Shown piece after piece: positions 26,694 through 35,841 of a DNA stretch of 55,918 bases. Below the pieces are notes generated by a model that had not been told where the DNA came from, searched no databases, and saw only the letters and a program-made list of their open reading frames with translations. Source of the stretch: a bacterium (GTDB lineage Bacteria > Actinomycetota > Acidimicrobiia > Acidimicrobiales > Ilumatobacteraceae); NCBI GenBank assembly GCA_029977615.1, contig JAPOKO010000007.1:1-55918 (forward strand), in the 5' to 3' direction. Position numbers and translations under genes: made by a program. Positions within the stretch are counted from its first letter, which is position 1; each line of letters begins with the position of its first letter.

Positions 26694-28223
26694 ATGTCAT
26701 TTGTATCTGTTCGTTCTGCAACGTTGCTTGGAGTACAGGGCGCTCCCGTAGATATCGAAATTCATTTAGGAATGGGACTACCAGGGTTCACCATTGTTGG
26801 ACAGCCCGATGAGGCGTGCCGTGAATCACGCGACAGGGTGCGTGCCGCATTGTTGTCATGCGATTTGCCGTGGCCGAACAAGCGCATCACTGTCAACCTG
26901 GCAAATGGTGTCAATGAACGTAAGGGCGGTGCAGGGTTGGACGTTGCAATTGCCATTGGTCTTCTGGTGGTACAGGAAGTTCTTGCTGCAGAGTCGATTG
27001 CTGAGTTCGCCTTCATTGGCGAACTCGGACTCGATGGTTCATTGCGCAGTGTGCCCGGTGTTGTTCCACTTGTTGCATCGCTAGACGATCGAGTTGTGGT
27101 GGTGCCGCGTATAGCTGAGCGCGAAGGCCTTGTTGCTTCACGTCGTGCAATACGTTCGGTATCCAACCTTGCCGAATTGGTTCGTTGCATTCGTCAAGAA
27201 GAACAGTGGCAACAACCCGCGGACAACTGTGTTGAGCAAACACCGCACGACATTGCCGACATGGCCGATGTTCGTGGGCAAACCGCGGCGCGTCATGCAT
27301 GCGAAATCGCAGCGGCTGGTGCGCACCACATGCTGCTCGTTGGACCGCCCGGTGCAGGTAAGTCCATGCTCGCGCAACGGCTTGTTGGATTATTGCCAAA
27401 CCTTGTCTCACAAGACGCAATTGTTACCACCATTGTTCACTCGGCTGCGCATATTGCGCTACCTGCAAGTGGGTTAGTAAGTAGGCCACCATTGCGAGCA
27501 CCGCATCACTCCGCGTCACTCGTTGCCATGGTGGGCGGCGGAACCTCATCGCTTCGCCCAGGTGAGATATCTCTGGCAACGAATGGCGTGCTGTTTCTGG
27601 ACGAACTCGGCGAGTTTGCGCCGAGTGTTCTCGATGCATTGCGCCAACCGTTAGAGGAAGGAGTTGTTCGCGTTGCTCGTGCAAAGTCTTCCGTGCAGTT
27701 GCCAGCAAAGTTTCTGTTAGTCGCTGCAACGAATCCATGTCCTTGTGGCGAAGGCACTCCTGGTTTATGCGTGTGTGACGATCGTGCAAAGCAGAAGTAT
27801 TTGCGCAGGTTCTCGGGCCCATTGCTCGACCGTTTCGACTTGCGTGTTGCAGTTACACGTCCACATGTCGATGAATTGCTTGCAGCCAAGCCTGCTGAAT
27901 CAAGTAAAGACATTGCATTGCGAGTTGCAACTGCTCGCGATCTGGCAATCAGCAGAAACGGTTGTCTCAATTCGGCGCTCTCTGCCGATGCGCTCGAGAA
28001 GTGCGCTCCTCTTTCTTCTGCAGCAGCTTCGTTGCTACGCCATCACGTAGAGCGTGGCCGACTGTCTGGTCGTGGCTATCACCGCATTCGACGCGTTGCG
28101 CGTACTGTTTCTGACTTACGCGATCAGTCTGAATGTGTAGATGAAGTGCACGTTGCGGTTGCTCTCGCGCTTCGCGTGGGAGTACAGCCGCAGTTTTCCG
28201 GAGACAAGGTGGTGCAGGCGTGA
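26694..28223 (+). CDS. comM: YifB/ComM-family Mg-chelatase-like AAA+ ATPase
   Basis: The 509-residue protein shows the ComM order: an N-terminal Lon-protease-like fold (SFVSVRSATLLGVQGAPVDIE..., LPGFTIVGQPDEACRESRDR), the AAA+ core with Walker A GPPGAGKSML and Walker B GVLFLDELGEF, the CPCG-type zinc segment NPCPCGEGTPGLCVC, and a C-terminal Mg-chelatase domain with RGYHRIRRVARTVSDL. ComM is a hexameric branch-migration helicase that helps integrate DNA in transformation. It overlaps dprA, another transformation gene; comEA lies at the end of this window. Confidence 0.92.
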   Translation: MSFVSVRSATLLGVQGAPVDIEIHLGMGLPGFTIVGQPDEACRESRDRVRAALLSCDLPWPNKRITVNLANGVNERKGGAGLDVAIAIGLLVVQEVLAAESIAEFAFIGELGLDGSLRSVPGVVPLVASLDDRVVVVPRIAEREGLVASRRAIRSVSNLAELVRCIRQEEQWQQPADNCVEQTPHDIADMADVRGQTAARHACEIAAAGAHHMLLVGPPGAGKSMLAQRLVGLLPNLVSQDAIVTTIVHSAAHIALPASGLVSRPPLRAPHHSASLVAMVGGGTSSLRPGEISLATNGVLFLDELGEFAPSVLDALRQPLEEGVVRVARAKSSVQLPAKFLLVAATNPCPCGEGTPGLCVCDDRAKQKYLRRFSGPLLDRFDLRVAVTRPHVDELLAAKPAESSKDIALRVATARDLAISRNGCLNSALSADALEKCAPLSSAAASLLRHHVERGRLSGRGYHRIRRVARTVSDLRDQSECVDEVHVAVALALRVGVQPQFSGDKVVQA

Positions 28224-29347
28224 TGTCGCTTGACGATGAGCGAGTAGTAGCCGCAGTTCTGGCAACTAAGCCAACACTGACCAGTCGCAAACTGTCGCAA
28301 TTATTGGCCCAGCAGACCCCCAGTGAAGTTGCGCTCACGCTTGGCACCAATCAACCCACATTGCAGGAATACGAGCGCATGGCGCAGCGTTTAGAACTCA
28401 CGGCAATGTCGGTAACTCATGTTGGTGCACCAGATTTTCCAAACATGTTGCAACACGATCCAACGCGCAGCCCGGTGTTGTTTTTTCGCGGAAACCTTGG
28501 CGCACTTGAACAGCGTCGCGTAGGAATAGTTGGCACGCGTTCTGCAACCGCAGCGGGTAGATACATGGCGTCGCACATTTCTTTCGACCTTGCTGAACAG
28601 GGAATTGCAACCGTGTCCGGGCTCGCTAGAGGGATTGACGCGTGGGCGCACAAAGGAGTGTCAGTTGCGTATTCTCGTTCATCTGACCACTCGCGCTTGG
28701 GTATTCCCATTGGCGTTGTGGCATCTGGTCTCGACGTGGTGTATCCAAAAGAAAACATTGAACTGTGGAATTTCATTTCCGAACACGGGTTATTGCTCAG
28801 CGAATCACCACCAGGAACATCACCCGAGCCATATCGATTCCCTCTGCGTAATCGGGTGCTTGCCGCGTTGTCTGAAGTGGTAGTTGTCGTGGAGTCGCGA
28901 GCAACTGGCGGGTCCATGATCACGGTTGAAGAAGCACAGAAACGCGACATCACCGTTATGGCTGTACCTGGCTCGCCCCGCAACACTTCGTCGGCAGGAA
29001 CAAATTTGTTATTGCAGCAGGGGTGTGCACCGGTGGTGTCTGTAGACGATGTGCTCGTTGCACTGGGGCTCGACACACGCCGAGTGCACCCTCCGCTGTA
29101 CGACGATCGCACTTCACTTTTGCCAGAGGATGCCGCACTTGCATGCGCATTGGCTGGCGACGCGCTCACGCTTGATCAGCTGGTCATGCGCACACGACGC
29201 GATGTTGTTGACATTGCTTTTGCCTTAGGGCGCATGGAGTCAATGGGTTGGGTAGTGAACAACGGCGGTTGGTGGGAGGTGCTCGGTGCGCAAACACCAA
29301 CGGGGTACGGTGGAAATCATGGAGGCAGCCACCGCTTGGCAGATTGA
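28223..29347 (+). CDS. dprA: DNA-processing protein DprA
   Basis: About 374 residues from ATG 28223 (a GTG at 28220 is also possible); it overlaps the comM stop. The Rossmann-like DNA_processg_A core has VGIVGTRSATAAGRYMA, VSGLARGIDAWAHKG, GVVASGLDVVYPKEN and FPLRNRVLAALSEVVVVVE, ending with MAVPGSPRNTSSAGTNLLLQ and a winged-helix C-terminal domain. DprA loads RecA on incoming single-stranded DNA. xerC begins inside its last 29 bases. Confidence 0.93.
   Translation: MSLDDERVVAAVLATKPTLTSRKLSQLLAQQTPSEVALTLGTNQPTLQEYERMAQRLELTAMSVTHVGAPDFPNMLQHDPTRSPVLFFRGNLGALEQRRVGIVGTRSATAAGRYMASHISFDLAEQGIATVSGLARGIDAWAHKGVSVAYSRSSDHSRLGIPIGVVASGLDVVYPKENIELWNFISEHGLLLSESPPGTSPEPYRFPLRNRVLAALSEVVVVVESRATGGSMITVEEAQKRDITVMAVPGSPRNTSSAGTNLLLQQGCAPVVSVDDVLVALGLDTRRVHPPLYDDRTSLLPEDAALACALAGDALTLDQLVMRTRRDVVDIAFALGRMESMGWVVNNGGWWEVLGAQTPTGYGGNHGGSHRLAD
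29306..29311 (+). promoter_or_regulatory. Putative -10 hexamer (TACGGT) for xerC
   Basis: TACGGT ends 7 bases before ATG 29319, inside the end of dprA; leaderless start inferred. Confidence 0.38.
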
Positions 29348-30197
29348 CGACTTTGCTACGTCGCTTACTGCTGCATCTGCAAACACCATTTCTGCATACG
29401 TCAGCGACATTTCGCAATTTGCGAATTGGGTGGAGCGCCAGTCCATAGACGACCCCCGCAAGGTGACCAAAGATGTGGTGCGGCAATACATCGCATTTCT
29501 CACCACGATGAAAATGGCAAAGCGCAGCGTCGGTCGAAAGGTTGCCGCGCTGCGCAAATATTTTGCATGGCTAGTGCGTGATCACAAAATTGAAGTTGAT
29601 CCAACAGCTGGTGTACGAACACCTACTGACACCGGGCGTCTTCCAAAGGTGCTTACGAATGAACAGTTGAACGCATTGCTGCATGCCGCAAATGATGAAG
29701 ACCCAGAATGGAAGAAAGCTCGTGATACTGCGATTATTGAATTGCTGTACGGAAGTGGTTTGCGCGTGAGCGAGTTGTGTTCTCTTGATGTAGACAGCGT
29801 GAATGTGAAACAGCAAGCAGTCATCGTTACGGGTAAGGGCAATAAGCAACGTCGAGTTCCTGTGAGCGAGCCATCACTTGTTGCACTAACGGCATGGTCG
29901 TTGCTCCGTTCAGAAGTTTCAGCAGATACAACTGAAGTGGCGCTATTTGTTAATGGGCGCGGTGGTCGACTTGGCACGCGGGATGTGCGTCGGATTATTG
30001 ATGCACGTTCACTTGCGCCAACTCATCCTCACGCATTGCGTCACACGTTTGCGACACATTTGCTCGATAACGGGGCTGACTTGCGGGCTGTCCAAGAACT
30101 GTTGGGGCACAGCGATGTGGCAACCACTCAGCGTTATACGCATGTGAGCAAAGAACGTCTGAAGTCCGCCTACGGGGTATCTCATCCAAGGGCATAA
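29319..30197 (+). CDS. xerC: Tyrosine recombinase XerC
   Basis: A 292-residue tyrosine recombinase, starting at ATG 29319 rather than at an upstream start inside dprA. N-terminal SAM-like domain (residues 1-90) followed by the catalytic domain. Catalytic residues: Arg in LYGSGLRVSELCSL, Lys in VTGKGNKQRRVPV, HxxR in HPHALRHTFATHLL, His in LGHSDVATTQRYTH and the nucleophilic Tyr in the last motif. With XerD it resolves chromosome dimers. The conserved actinobacterial order xerC-whiG-(M23)-rpsB is kept. Confidence 0.92.
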   Translation: MEAATAWQIDDFATSLTAASANTISAYVSDISQFANWVERQSIDDPRKVTKDVVRQYIAFLTTMKMAKRSVGRKVAALRKYFAWLVRDHKIEVDPTAGVRTPTDTGRLPKVLTNEQLNALLHAANDEDPEWKKARDTAIIELLYGSGLRVSELCSLDVDSVNVKQQAVIVTGKGNKQRRVPVSEPSLVALTAWSLLRSEVSADTTEVALFVNGRGGRLGTRDVRRIIDARSLAPTHPHALRHTFATHLLDNGADLRAVQELLGHSDVATTQRYTHVSKERLKSAYGVSHPRA

Positions 30198-30198
30198 T
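30193..30198 (+). promoter_or_regulatory. Putative -10 hexamer (CATAAT) for the sigma-factor gene
   Basis: CATAAT ends 8 bases before ATG 30207 and overlaps the xerC stop codon; no ribosome-binding site. Confidence 0.42.
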
Positions 30199-30206
30199 TA
30201 CAGGGC

Positions 30207-30971
30207 ATGAATGCTCTGCCCGTTCGCCTAACTATTGAGGATGCTTGGCAGCAGTGGCACGACGGTAAAGATCCGATTGCTCGTGAATGGTTGGTCGTTC
30301 ATTACGCATCACTCATCAAGTTCGTTGCTGGTCGTCTTGCAGCAGGATTGCCGAAACGTGTGGACACAGGAGATTTAATTTCCGCCGGCGTATTCGGACT
30401 GATGAATGCGATCGATCGGTATGACCCAACGCAAGGTGCAAAGTTTGAGACGTATGCCATTCCGCGAATTCGTGGTGCCATTCTCGACAGTCTGCGTGCA
30501 CTCGACTGGGTTCCCCGTAGCGTGCGATCCAAGTCGCGTTCTGTGGAGCAAGCAATTTCAACTCTTGAACACGAATTGGGTCGCTCACCGACCGAAGAAG
30601 AGATTGCGGCGAAACTAGAAATCTCTGATTCCGATTTTCAAAAATGGTTATCTGACATTGCAGCAGGTTCCGTTGGTCCACTCGATCACGTTGTTGCCGA
30701 CAACACAGCTACAGCCACACATTCAGATATGCATCGTGCAACCAGCCCAGACGCAGTCGTTGAAGCAGACGAAACGCGCAGAATCATGCGCCAAGAAATG
30801 AAGAAGCTTCCAGAAAAGGAACGAACTGTTCTTGTGTTGTATTACGAAGAGAATCTCACACTCGCTGAAATCGGCGATGTACTCGGTGTGACCGAGAGCA
30901 GAGTGTCACAGATTCATACGAAGGCGGTACTGCAATTGCGGTCTCGGCTTCGTGCTGCCGAAATTGATTGA
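30207..30971 (+). CDS. whiG: RNA polymerase sigma factor of the WhiG/FliA type
   Basis: The 254-residue protein has the sigma-28 layout: region 2 (LVVHYASLIKFVAGRLAAGL, VDTGDLISAGVFGLMNAIDRYDP, FETYAIPRIRGAILDSLRALDWVPRSVR), region 3 (LEHELGRSPTEEEIAAKLEI) and region 4 (ERTVLVLYYEENLTLAEIGDVLGVTESRVSQIHTKAVLQL). WhiG directs sporulation or FliA directs flagellar genes; in a non-sporulating planktonic actinobacterium the regulon is unclear. No flagellar genes are seen here. An M23-like gene starts inside its final 20 bases. Confidence 0.92.
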   Translation: MNALPVRLTIEDAWQQWHDGKDPIAREWLVVHYASLIKFVAGRLAAGLPKRVDTGDLISAGVFGLMNAIDRYDPTQGAKFETYAIPRIRGAILDSLRALDWVPRSVRSKSRSVEQAISTLEHELGRSPTEEEIAAKLEISDSDFQKWLSDIAAGSVGPLDHVVADNTATATHSDMHRATSPDAVVEADETRRIMRQEMKKLPEKERTVLVLYYEENLTLAEIGDVLGVTESRVSQIHTKAVLQLRSRLRAAEID

Positions 30972-31404
30972 GTTCATTGCCGCGCTGTGCGCGCTTGTGT
31001 TGCCAACGCAGTTCGCAGTAACTGATTCGTTTCGCCCACCGACGTGTGCGTGGTGCGCAGGTAATCGAGGAATTGAATACGCCACTCCGCAAGGTTCCCC
31101 CGTGCATTCCTCGGCGAGCGGGGAAGTTACATTCGTTGGTTCGGTGGCCGGCACGCTGTTTGTGGTGGTCCGAGCCACGAATGGGGTCTTGGTTACCCAT
31201 GGCCGTTTATCAAGTGTTCAGGTGTCTGCAGGAGACCGCGTATCTGCGGGCTTTCGCATTGGATCCTCGAGTGGCGGCCTGTACATCGGGGTCAGGCACC
31301 TTGGCGTATATCTCGATCCAACAACCTGCTCGGTTTTGGCAAAAAACCCAAGTGGGCTAAGGCCACGAGCCGTTCTAGTGCCGATACACTCACACGGGCC
31401 GTAA
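30952..31404 (+). CDS. Degenerate M23 (LytM) peptidase-like protein, secreted
   Basis: A 150-residue protein with an N-terminal hydrophobic segment (about residues 4-24) and an M23 beta-sheet fold: NRGIEYATPQGSPVHSSASG, GVLVTHGRLSSVQVSAGDRVSAG and GGLYIGVRH. Active M23 enzymes have H-x3-D at the first motif and HxH at the last; here these read Asn38-x3-Glu42 and Gly109-Leu-Tyr111, so no usual zinc ligand remains. It may be a cell-wall-binding or regulatory protein like EnvC/NlpD. GTG start inside whiG. A gene of this family commonly precedes rpsB in actinobacteria. Confidence 0.78.
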   Translation: MLPKLIEFIAALCALVLPTQFAVTDSFRPPTCAWCAGNRGIEYATPQGSPVHSSASGEVTFVGSVAGTLFVVVRATNGVLVTHGRLSSVQVSAGDRVSAGFRIGSSSGGLYIGVRHLGVYLDPTTCSVLAKNPSGLRPRAVLVPIHSHGP

Positions 31405-31442
31405 TACCGCGGCGCACAACAAATCAAATTCTTGATTCCCAA

Positions 31443-31487
31443 CCTGTGGTCGTGAAAGCGCCGGGGCTCAAGTTTCCTAACCACAGG
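31443..31487 (+). promoter_or_regulatory. Inverted repeat in the rpsB leader
   Basis: CCTGTGGT (31443-31450) and ACCACAGG (31480-31487) can form an 8-bp stem with a 29-base loop. The 3' arm ends in the AGG that begins the purine-rich ribosome-binding region AGGAGAGGAGA of rpsB, so folding could limit translation. Possible autoregulation by S2; inferred only. Confidence 0.4.
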
Positions 31488-31500
31488 AGAGGAGATAGTC

Positions 31501-32358
31501 ATGGCAATCGTCAGCATGCGCCAAATGCTTGAAGCAGGCGTTCACTTCGGACATCAAACGCACCGTTGGAACCCACGAATGAAGCGATTCATTTTTGGTG
31601 AACGCAACGGTATCTACATCATCGATCTTGAGCAGACACTCGATCGCGTTGATGCGTCGTACAAGTTTGTTCGCGACATGGTCGCAAACGGCGGAAGCAT
31701 CTTGTTTATTGGAACCAAGAAGCAAGCACAAGATCCAATCAAGTTCTTCGCTGATAAGTGCGGCATGCCATACATCAATGAGCGTTGGTTGGGCGGAATG
31801 CTCACTAACTTCGACACGATTTCAAAGCGTGTTCAGAAAATGCAGGACTACGAGCGCATGCGCGACACTGGCGAATTTGAGCTGATGCCAAAAAAGGAAG
31901 CGCTTCTCATCTCACGCGAACTTGAGAAGTTGCAGAAGAACCTTTCCGGTATTCGCAACATGGCTCGTCGTCCGACGGCAGTGTTCATCATTGACACCGT
32001 GAAGGAAAGCATTGCAGTAACCGAAGCGAACAAGCTTGGTATTCCTGTTATCGCAGTGGTTGACACAAACGTGAACCCAGACCTCATCACTTACCCAATT
32101 CCCGGTAACGATGACGCAATTCGTGCAAACGAGTTGATGTCACGCGTGATCTGCGAAGCGGTAATTGAAGGTCGATTCATTGCTGAAAAGACTTCTGGTC
32201 GTTCATCAGCGCCTGCCGCTGCACCAGCACCTCGCAGTGCAGAAGAGCAAGCAGCATTCGAAGCTCAGCAAGAAGCTGCTCGCAAGTCGGCAGCAGAAGC
32301 ACAAGCACAGCGTGATGCACGCGTTGCATCCGCAACTGAAACAAAAGTTGAAGGCTGA
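31501..32358 (+). CDS. rpsB: 30S ribosomal protein S2
   Basis: The 285-residue protein shows S2 signatures: [53 protein letters not shown] and [27 protein letters not shown]-terminal Ala/Gln/Glu-rich tail of about 50 residues exceeds the usual length, as often in actinobacteria. A strong Shine-Dalgarno (AGGAGAGGAG) and an inverted repeat precede it. It leads the rpsB-tsf-pyrH-frr group; tsf starts two bases after its stop. Confidence 0.98.
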   Translation: MAIVSMRQMLEAGVHFGHQTHRWNPRMKRFIFGERNGIYIIDLEQTLDRVDASYKFVRDMVANGGSILFIGTKKQAQDPIKFFADKCGMPYINERWLGGMLTNFDTISKRVQKMQDYERMRDTGEFELMPKKEALLISRELEKLQKNLSGIRNMARRPTAVFIIDTVKESIAVTEANKLGIPVIAVVDTNVNPDLITYPIPGNDDAIRANELMSRVICEAVIEGRFIAEKTSGRSSAPAAAPAPRSAEEQAAFEAQQEAARKSAAEAQAQRDARVASATETKVEG

Positions 32359-32360
32359 TC

Positions 32361-33149
32361 ATGTCGTTTACCGCTAAAGACGTTGCTTCACTACGTGCCA
32401 CAACAGGTGCGGGAATGATGGATTGCAAGAAGGCGCTTGAAGAAAACGGTGGAGACATCGAAGCTTCAAAGCAGTGGTTGCGCGAAAAGGGTCTTGCAGC
32501 TAGTGCAAAGCGTGACGATCGCGAAAGCGCACAGGGCGTTGTGGCTGTAAAAGTCACCGGCAATGTTGCTGCAATCGTGAAACTAAAGTGCGAAACCGAC
32601 TTTGTTGCTGGAAGTGAGCAGTTCATCGCAGAAGCCGAAGCATTGGCCGATTTGGTTATTGCCAAGGGCGAAGCAGCAGTGAGCGAGCGCAATCAGCAAC
32701 TCGAAGACCTCAAGATCTTGCTCAAGGAAAAGATTGACCTCGGCGACGTCGTTCGTTTTGAGGCAGCCTCGGGCAATGTTCTCGACTCGTACTCACACAT
32801 TCAAGGTGGTCGCGGTGTAAACGGCGTCATCGTTGAAATGGCAGACGCAACGCAAGAACTCGCGCACGACGTTGCAGTGCACATTGCATTTGCTCGTCCG
32901 AAGTACTTGAAGAAAGACGATGTTCCAGCCGACGTTATTGCTGCTGAGCGCGCAACCCTCGAAACGGTTACTCGCAACGAGGGCAAGCCGGAAGCCGCAA
33001 TTGGCAAAATTGTGGATGGCCGCGTTCAGGGCTTCTTCAAAGACATTTGTTTGCTCGAACAGCCATACGCAAAGGACGACAAGCAGTCCGTTGCTCAGGT
33101 CATTGGCAAGTCCACCATCGTGCGTTATTCGCAGGTTGAGATCGGATAG
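32361..33149 (+). CDS. tsf: Translation elongation factor Ts
   Basis: The 262-residue protein begins with the EF-Ts UBA domain and signature LRATTGAGMMDCKKALEENGGD, followed by KLKCETDFVAGSEQF and VAVHIAFARPKYL, with the C-terminal dimerisation region KIVDGRVQGFFKDICLLEQPYAKD. EF-Ts recharges EF-Tu with GTP. Directly follows rpsB, the near-universal order. Confidence 0.98.
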   Translation: MSFTAKDVASLRATTGAGMMDCKKALEENGGDIEASKQWLREKGLAASAKRDDRESAQGVVAVKVTGNVAAIVKLKCETDFVAGSEQFIAEAEALADLVIAKGEAAVSERNQQLEDLKILLKEKIDLGDVVRFEAASGNVLDSYSHIQGGRGVNGVIVEMADATQELAHDVAVHIAFARPKYLKKDDVPADVIAAERATLETVTRNEGKPEAAIGKIVDGRVQGFFKDICLLEQPYAKDDKQSVAQVIGKSTIVRYSQVEIG

Positions 33150-33152
33150 TTG

Positions 33153-33158
33153 TAGATT
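33153..33158 (+). promoter_or_regulatory. Putative -10 hexamer (TAGATT) for pyrH
   Basis: TAGATT lies 6 bases before ATG 33165 in the tsf-pyrH gap, so pyrH may also be expressed from a leaderless transcript. Confidence 0.42.
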
Positions 33159-33164
33159 TCGTAC

Positions 33165-33896
33165 ATGGCTGCACACCCAAAGGCTCGTTGGAATCGAATT
33201 GTTCTTAAGCTTTCAGGTGAGGCATTAGCCGAAAAATCTGGGTTCGGTCTCGACACTGATGTGTTGCATCAAGTTGCGACCGAACTGTACGAAACCAAAC
33301 AAGAACTTGGCGTCGACATTGCCGTAGTCGTTGGTGGCGGAAACTTTTGGCGTGGCCTTAAAGGTGCCGGCCAAGGAATGGATCAAGCACAAGCCGACTA
33401 CATGGGAATGTTGGCAACGGTCATGAACGGTCTTGCGTTTCAAGATGCACTTGAACGGGTTGGCCAACAGTCGCGTGTGATGTCTGCTGTTGAAATGCCA
33501 AAAGTTGCTGAACCGTACATTCGTCGCCGTGCAGAGCGTCACATGGAAAAGGGTCGCATTGTCATTTTGGCGGGCGGAACGGGAAACCCATTCTTCACAA
33601 CCGATACCGCAGCAGCATTGCGCGCTGCAGAAATTTCGGCACAAGTGATTTTGAAGGGCACGCACTCTGGTGTTGATGGTGTGTATACAGCCGATCCAAA
33701 AATTGATAAGACGGCCACGAAGTATTCGAATATTTCGTATCTCGAAGTCATTAACAAGGGTCTAAAAGTCATGGACAGCACGGCAATTACGTTCTGTCGC
33801 GACAACAACTTGCCAATCGTGGTATTCAACCTGTTGCAGCGCGGAAACGTGAAGTCCATACTCCTGGGTGAAGAAATAGGTACGCTGGTCGAGTGA
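33165..33896 (+). CDS. pyrH: Uridylate kinase
   Basis: The 243-residue protein is a bacterial UMP kinase of the amino-acid-kinase fold: [67 protein letters not shown] and [16 protein letters not shown]. It phosphorylates UMP to UDP. Its stop overlaps the GTG start of frr (GTGA), implying translational coupling. Confidence 0.98.
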   Translation: MAAHPKARWNRIVLKLSGEALAEKSGFGLDTDVLHQVATELYETKQELGVDIAVVVGGGNFWRGLKGAGQGMDQAQADYMGMLATVMNGLAFQDALERVGQQSRVMSAVEMPKVAEPYIRRRAERHMEKGRIVILAGGTGNPFFTTDTAAALRAAEISAQVILKGTHSGVDGVYTADPKIDKTATKYSNISYLEVINKGLKVMDSTAITFCRDNNLPIVVFNLLQRGNVKSILLGEEIGTLVE

Positions 33897-34450
33897 TAGA
33901 AGAGACTCTGCTGGACGCCATGGACAAAATGGCAAGAGCCTGTGAGCACGTCCAGTCCCAGTTTTTAGGTGTCCGTACAGGTCGTGCAAATGCCTCTCTC
34001 GTTGAGCGCATTCCCGTGGAGTACTACGGAGCAACCGTTCCTTTGCAGCAGTTGGCAACCTTTCAAGTGCCTGAAGCGCGAATGCTGATCATTAAGCCTC
34101 ATGACCGCGGTTCAATTGCCGCAATTGAAAAGGGCATTCAAGCCAGCGATCTTGGGGTCTCCCCAGGAAACGATGGTGTGGTCATTCGCTTGTCCTTTCC
34201 CATGCTGACCGAAGAGCGTCGCAAGGAATATGTGAAGGTTGTGAAGAACATGGCCGAAGATGGTCGTATCGCATTGCGCAACGTTCGTCGAGACGCTCGA
34301 AAAGTTCTGGAGACTTCAGAAAAGGATGGCGACATCTCGAAAGACGAACTAGAACGCGCTGAAAAAGAACTCGACAAGCTCACGCAAGAGCATGTTGACC
34401 AAATTGAAAAAGCATTTGTGCGCAAGGAACAAGAACTACTCGAAGTGTAA
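33893..34450 (+). CDS. frr: Ribosome recycling factor
   Basis: The 185-residue protein has RRF signatures: [61 protein letters not shown] and the long helical bundle ending [13 protein letters not shown]. With EF-G it splits post-termination ribosomes. GTG start overlapping the pyrH TGA. Confidence 0.98.
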   Translation: MIEETLLDAMDKMARACEHVQSQFLGVRTGRANASLVERIPVEYYGATVPLQQLATFQVPEARMLIIKPHDRGSIAAIEKGIQASDLGVSPGNDGVVIRLSFPMLTEERRKEYVKVVKNMAEDGRIALRNVRRDARKVLETSEKDGDISKDELERAEKELDKLTQEHVDQIEKAFVRKEQELLEV

Positions 34451-34461
34451 GGAGATCACTC

Positions 34462-35841
34462 ATGGCTGATGACAATTACGGAAGCGACAACACGAACGAT
34501 CCAACGATTGACTTTGGTGACGAGTTCGGAGTAGTTCGTTTCGGAAGTGACGACGACAGTGGTCCAGCTCTTTCATTTGGTGGCAACGAGACCGAGCAAC
34601 TTCCACATTGGACTGAACCAGCAACTGGGGAAATTCCACGCTTCATGAAGCAAGACACCGAAGCTGCTCGTCGTCCTGCAGCAGAGATCGATGATGAAAC
34701 TGATGTGTGGTCGGCATACAACGAGCCATCAACTGGTGCTCGTCGTCCGCCCGTAGACCTCACCGGTGGTTCACGCCGTTTCGAAACCACAACGCCACCA
34801 CCAGTTGAGCGTCCGCGCCGTCAAGGTCGCATTGTGATTGGTACAGACCCAACGGGAGAAACCCGCCGACCTGCTGCACCGCGTGATGCATCGGGTGCGC
34901 AAACTCGTCCAACTCAAGTCACTCGCGCAGGCCGTCCAACACAAGGTGGTCGACCAGTCGGTGGCCGACCTAGTGGTACCGGTTCAATTTCACGTCCTCC
35001 AGTTGGCGGTCGCGACTTGCCAACTGCAACCGCGGTTGGCGCGTTAATGCTTGCCGCTTTTATTGGCGCATTGTTGCTTAGTCCAGCAGCAGTCATGGTC
35101 ATTGTGTTGGTTGCAATTGGTTTGGCTGCATTTGAATTCTTTACACAAATCACACAGGCTGGTTATCGACCAATTTCCATTATTGGAATTGTCGGATGCG
35201 TTGCAGCACCAGCAGTTGCGTATTGGAAGGGCGACTCAGCAATACCTCTCGTATTGATGTTTGCCTTTGTTGCGACTTCGTTGGTGTTTGTCAGTGGCGA
35301 CAGCGTTGAATCTGGTCCAGTTCCAAACAGTGCAGCAACTATGGTTGCCCTCCTTTGGATTGGGCTCTTGGGCTCATATGCCGGACTCATCCTTCGCTGG
35401 TCAACACTTGGCGACGCTTTTGCACATCGAGGAACTGACACATTGTTCATCGTCGTTGCTGGAGTTGTCGCTAATGACATTGCCGCATACTTCGTAGGCA
35501 CTGCAATTGGTCGTCAACCATTGCGCGAATGGATTAGCCCAAAGAAGTCGGTTGAAGGTGTTATTGGTGGAACCATCGGAACGTTCGTCATCGTTGTGCT
35601 TGTTGGCATGCAGAGCACAACCTGGAATTCGTTTGGCTCATGGATTCTGTTGGCGCTGGTGATCAGCATTATGGCTCCACTTGGAGATCTCACTGAATCA
35701 ATGTTTAAGCGCAATTTAGACATCAAAGATTTTGGAACATTGTTGAGTGGACACGGCGGTGCGCTTGACCGCTTCGACAGCATGTTGTTTGTGTTGCCAG
35801 CCGTGTATTACCTCGGCATGGTTATCACGCCTTGGGCATAA
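34462..35841 (+). CDS. cdsA: Phosphatidate cytidylyltransferase (CdsA) with long N-terminal extension
   Basis: A 459-residue membrane protein. Residues 1-190 form a low-complexity, acidic then Pro/Arg/Gly-rich cytoplasmic extension (with repeated EPATGEIP / EPSTGARRP pieces); the remainder has about eight helices. The CDP-diglyceride synthetase signature is SPKKSVEGVIGG...APLGDLTESMFKRNLDIKDFG...LSGHGGALDRFDS, with the Asp residues binding Mg. It makes CDP-diacylglycerol for phospholipids. The extension is usual for actinobacteria, not a fusion. AAGGAGA precedes the ATG; dxr overlaps its end by 10 bases. Confidence 0.95.
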   Translation: MADDNYGSDNTNDPTIDFGDEFGVVRFGSDDDSGPALSFGGNETEQLPHWTEPATGEIPRFMKQDTEAARRPAAEIDDETDVWSAYNEPSTGARRPPVDLTGGSRRFETTTPPPVERPRRQGRIVIGTDPTGETRRPAAPRDASGAQTRPTQVTRAGRPTQGGRPVGGRPSGTGSISRPPVGGRDLPTATAVGALMLAAFIGALLLSPAAVMVIVLVAIGLAAFEFFTQITQAGYRPISIIGIVGCVAAPAVAYWKGDSAIPLVLMFAFVATSLVFVSGDSVESGPVPNSAATMVALLWIGLLGSYAGLILRWSTLGDAFAHRGTDTLFIVVAGVVANDIAAYFVGTAIGRQPLREWISPKKSVEGVIGGTIGTFVIVVLVGMQSTTWNSFGSWILLALVISIMAPLGDLTESMFKRNLDIKDFGTLLSGHGGALDRFDSMLFVLPAVYYLGMVITPWA

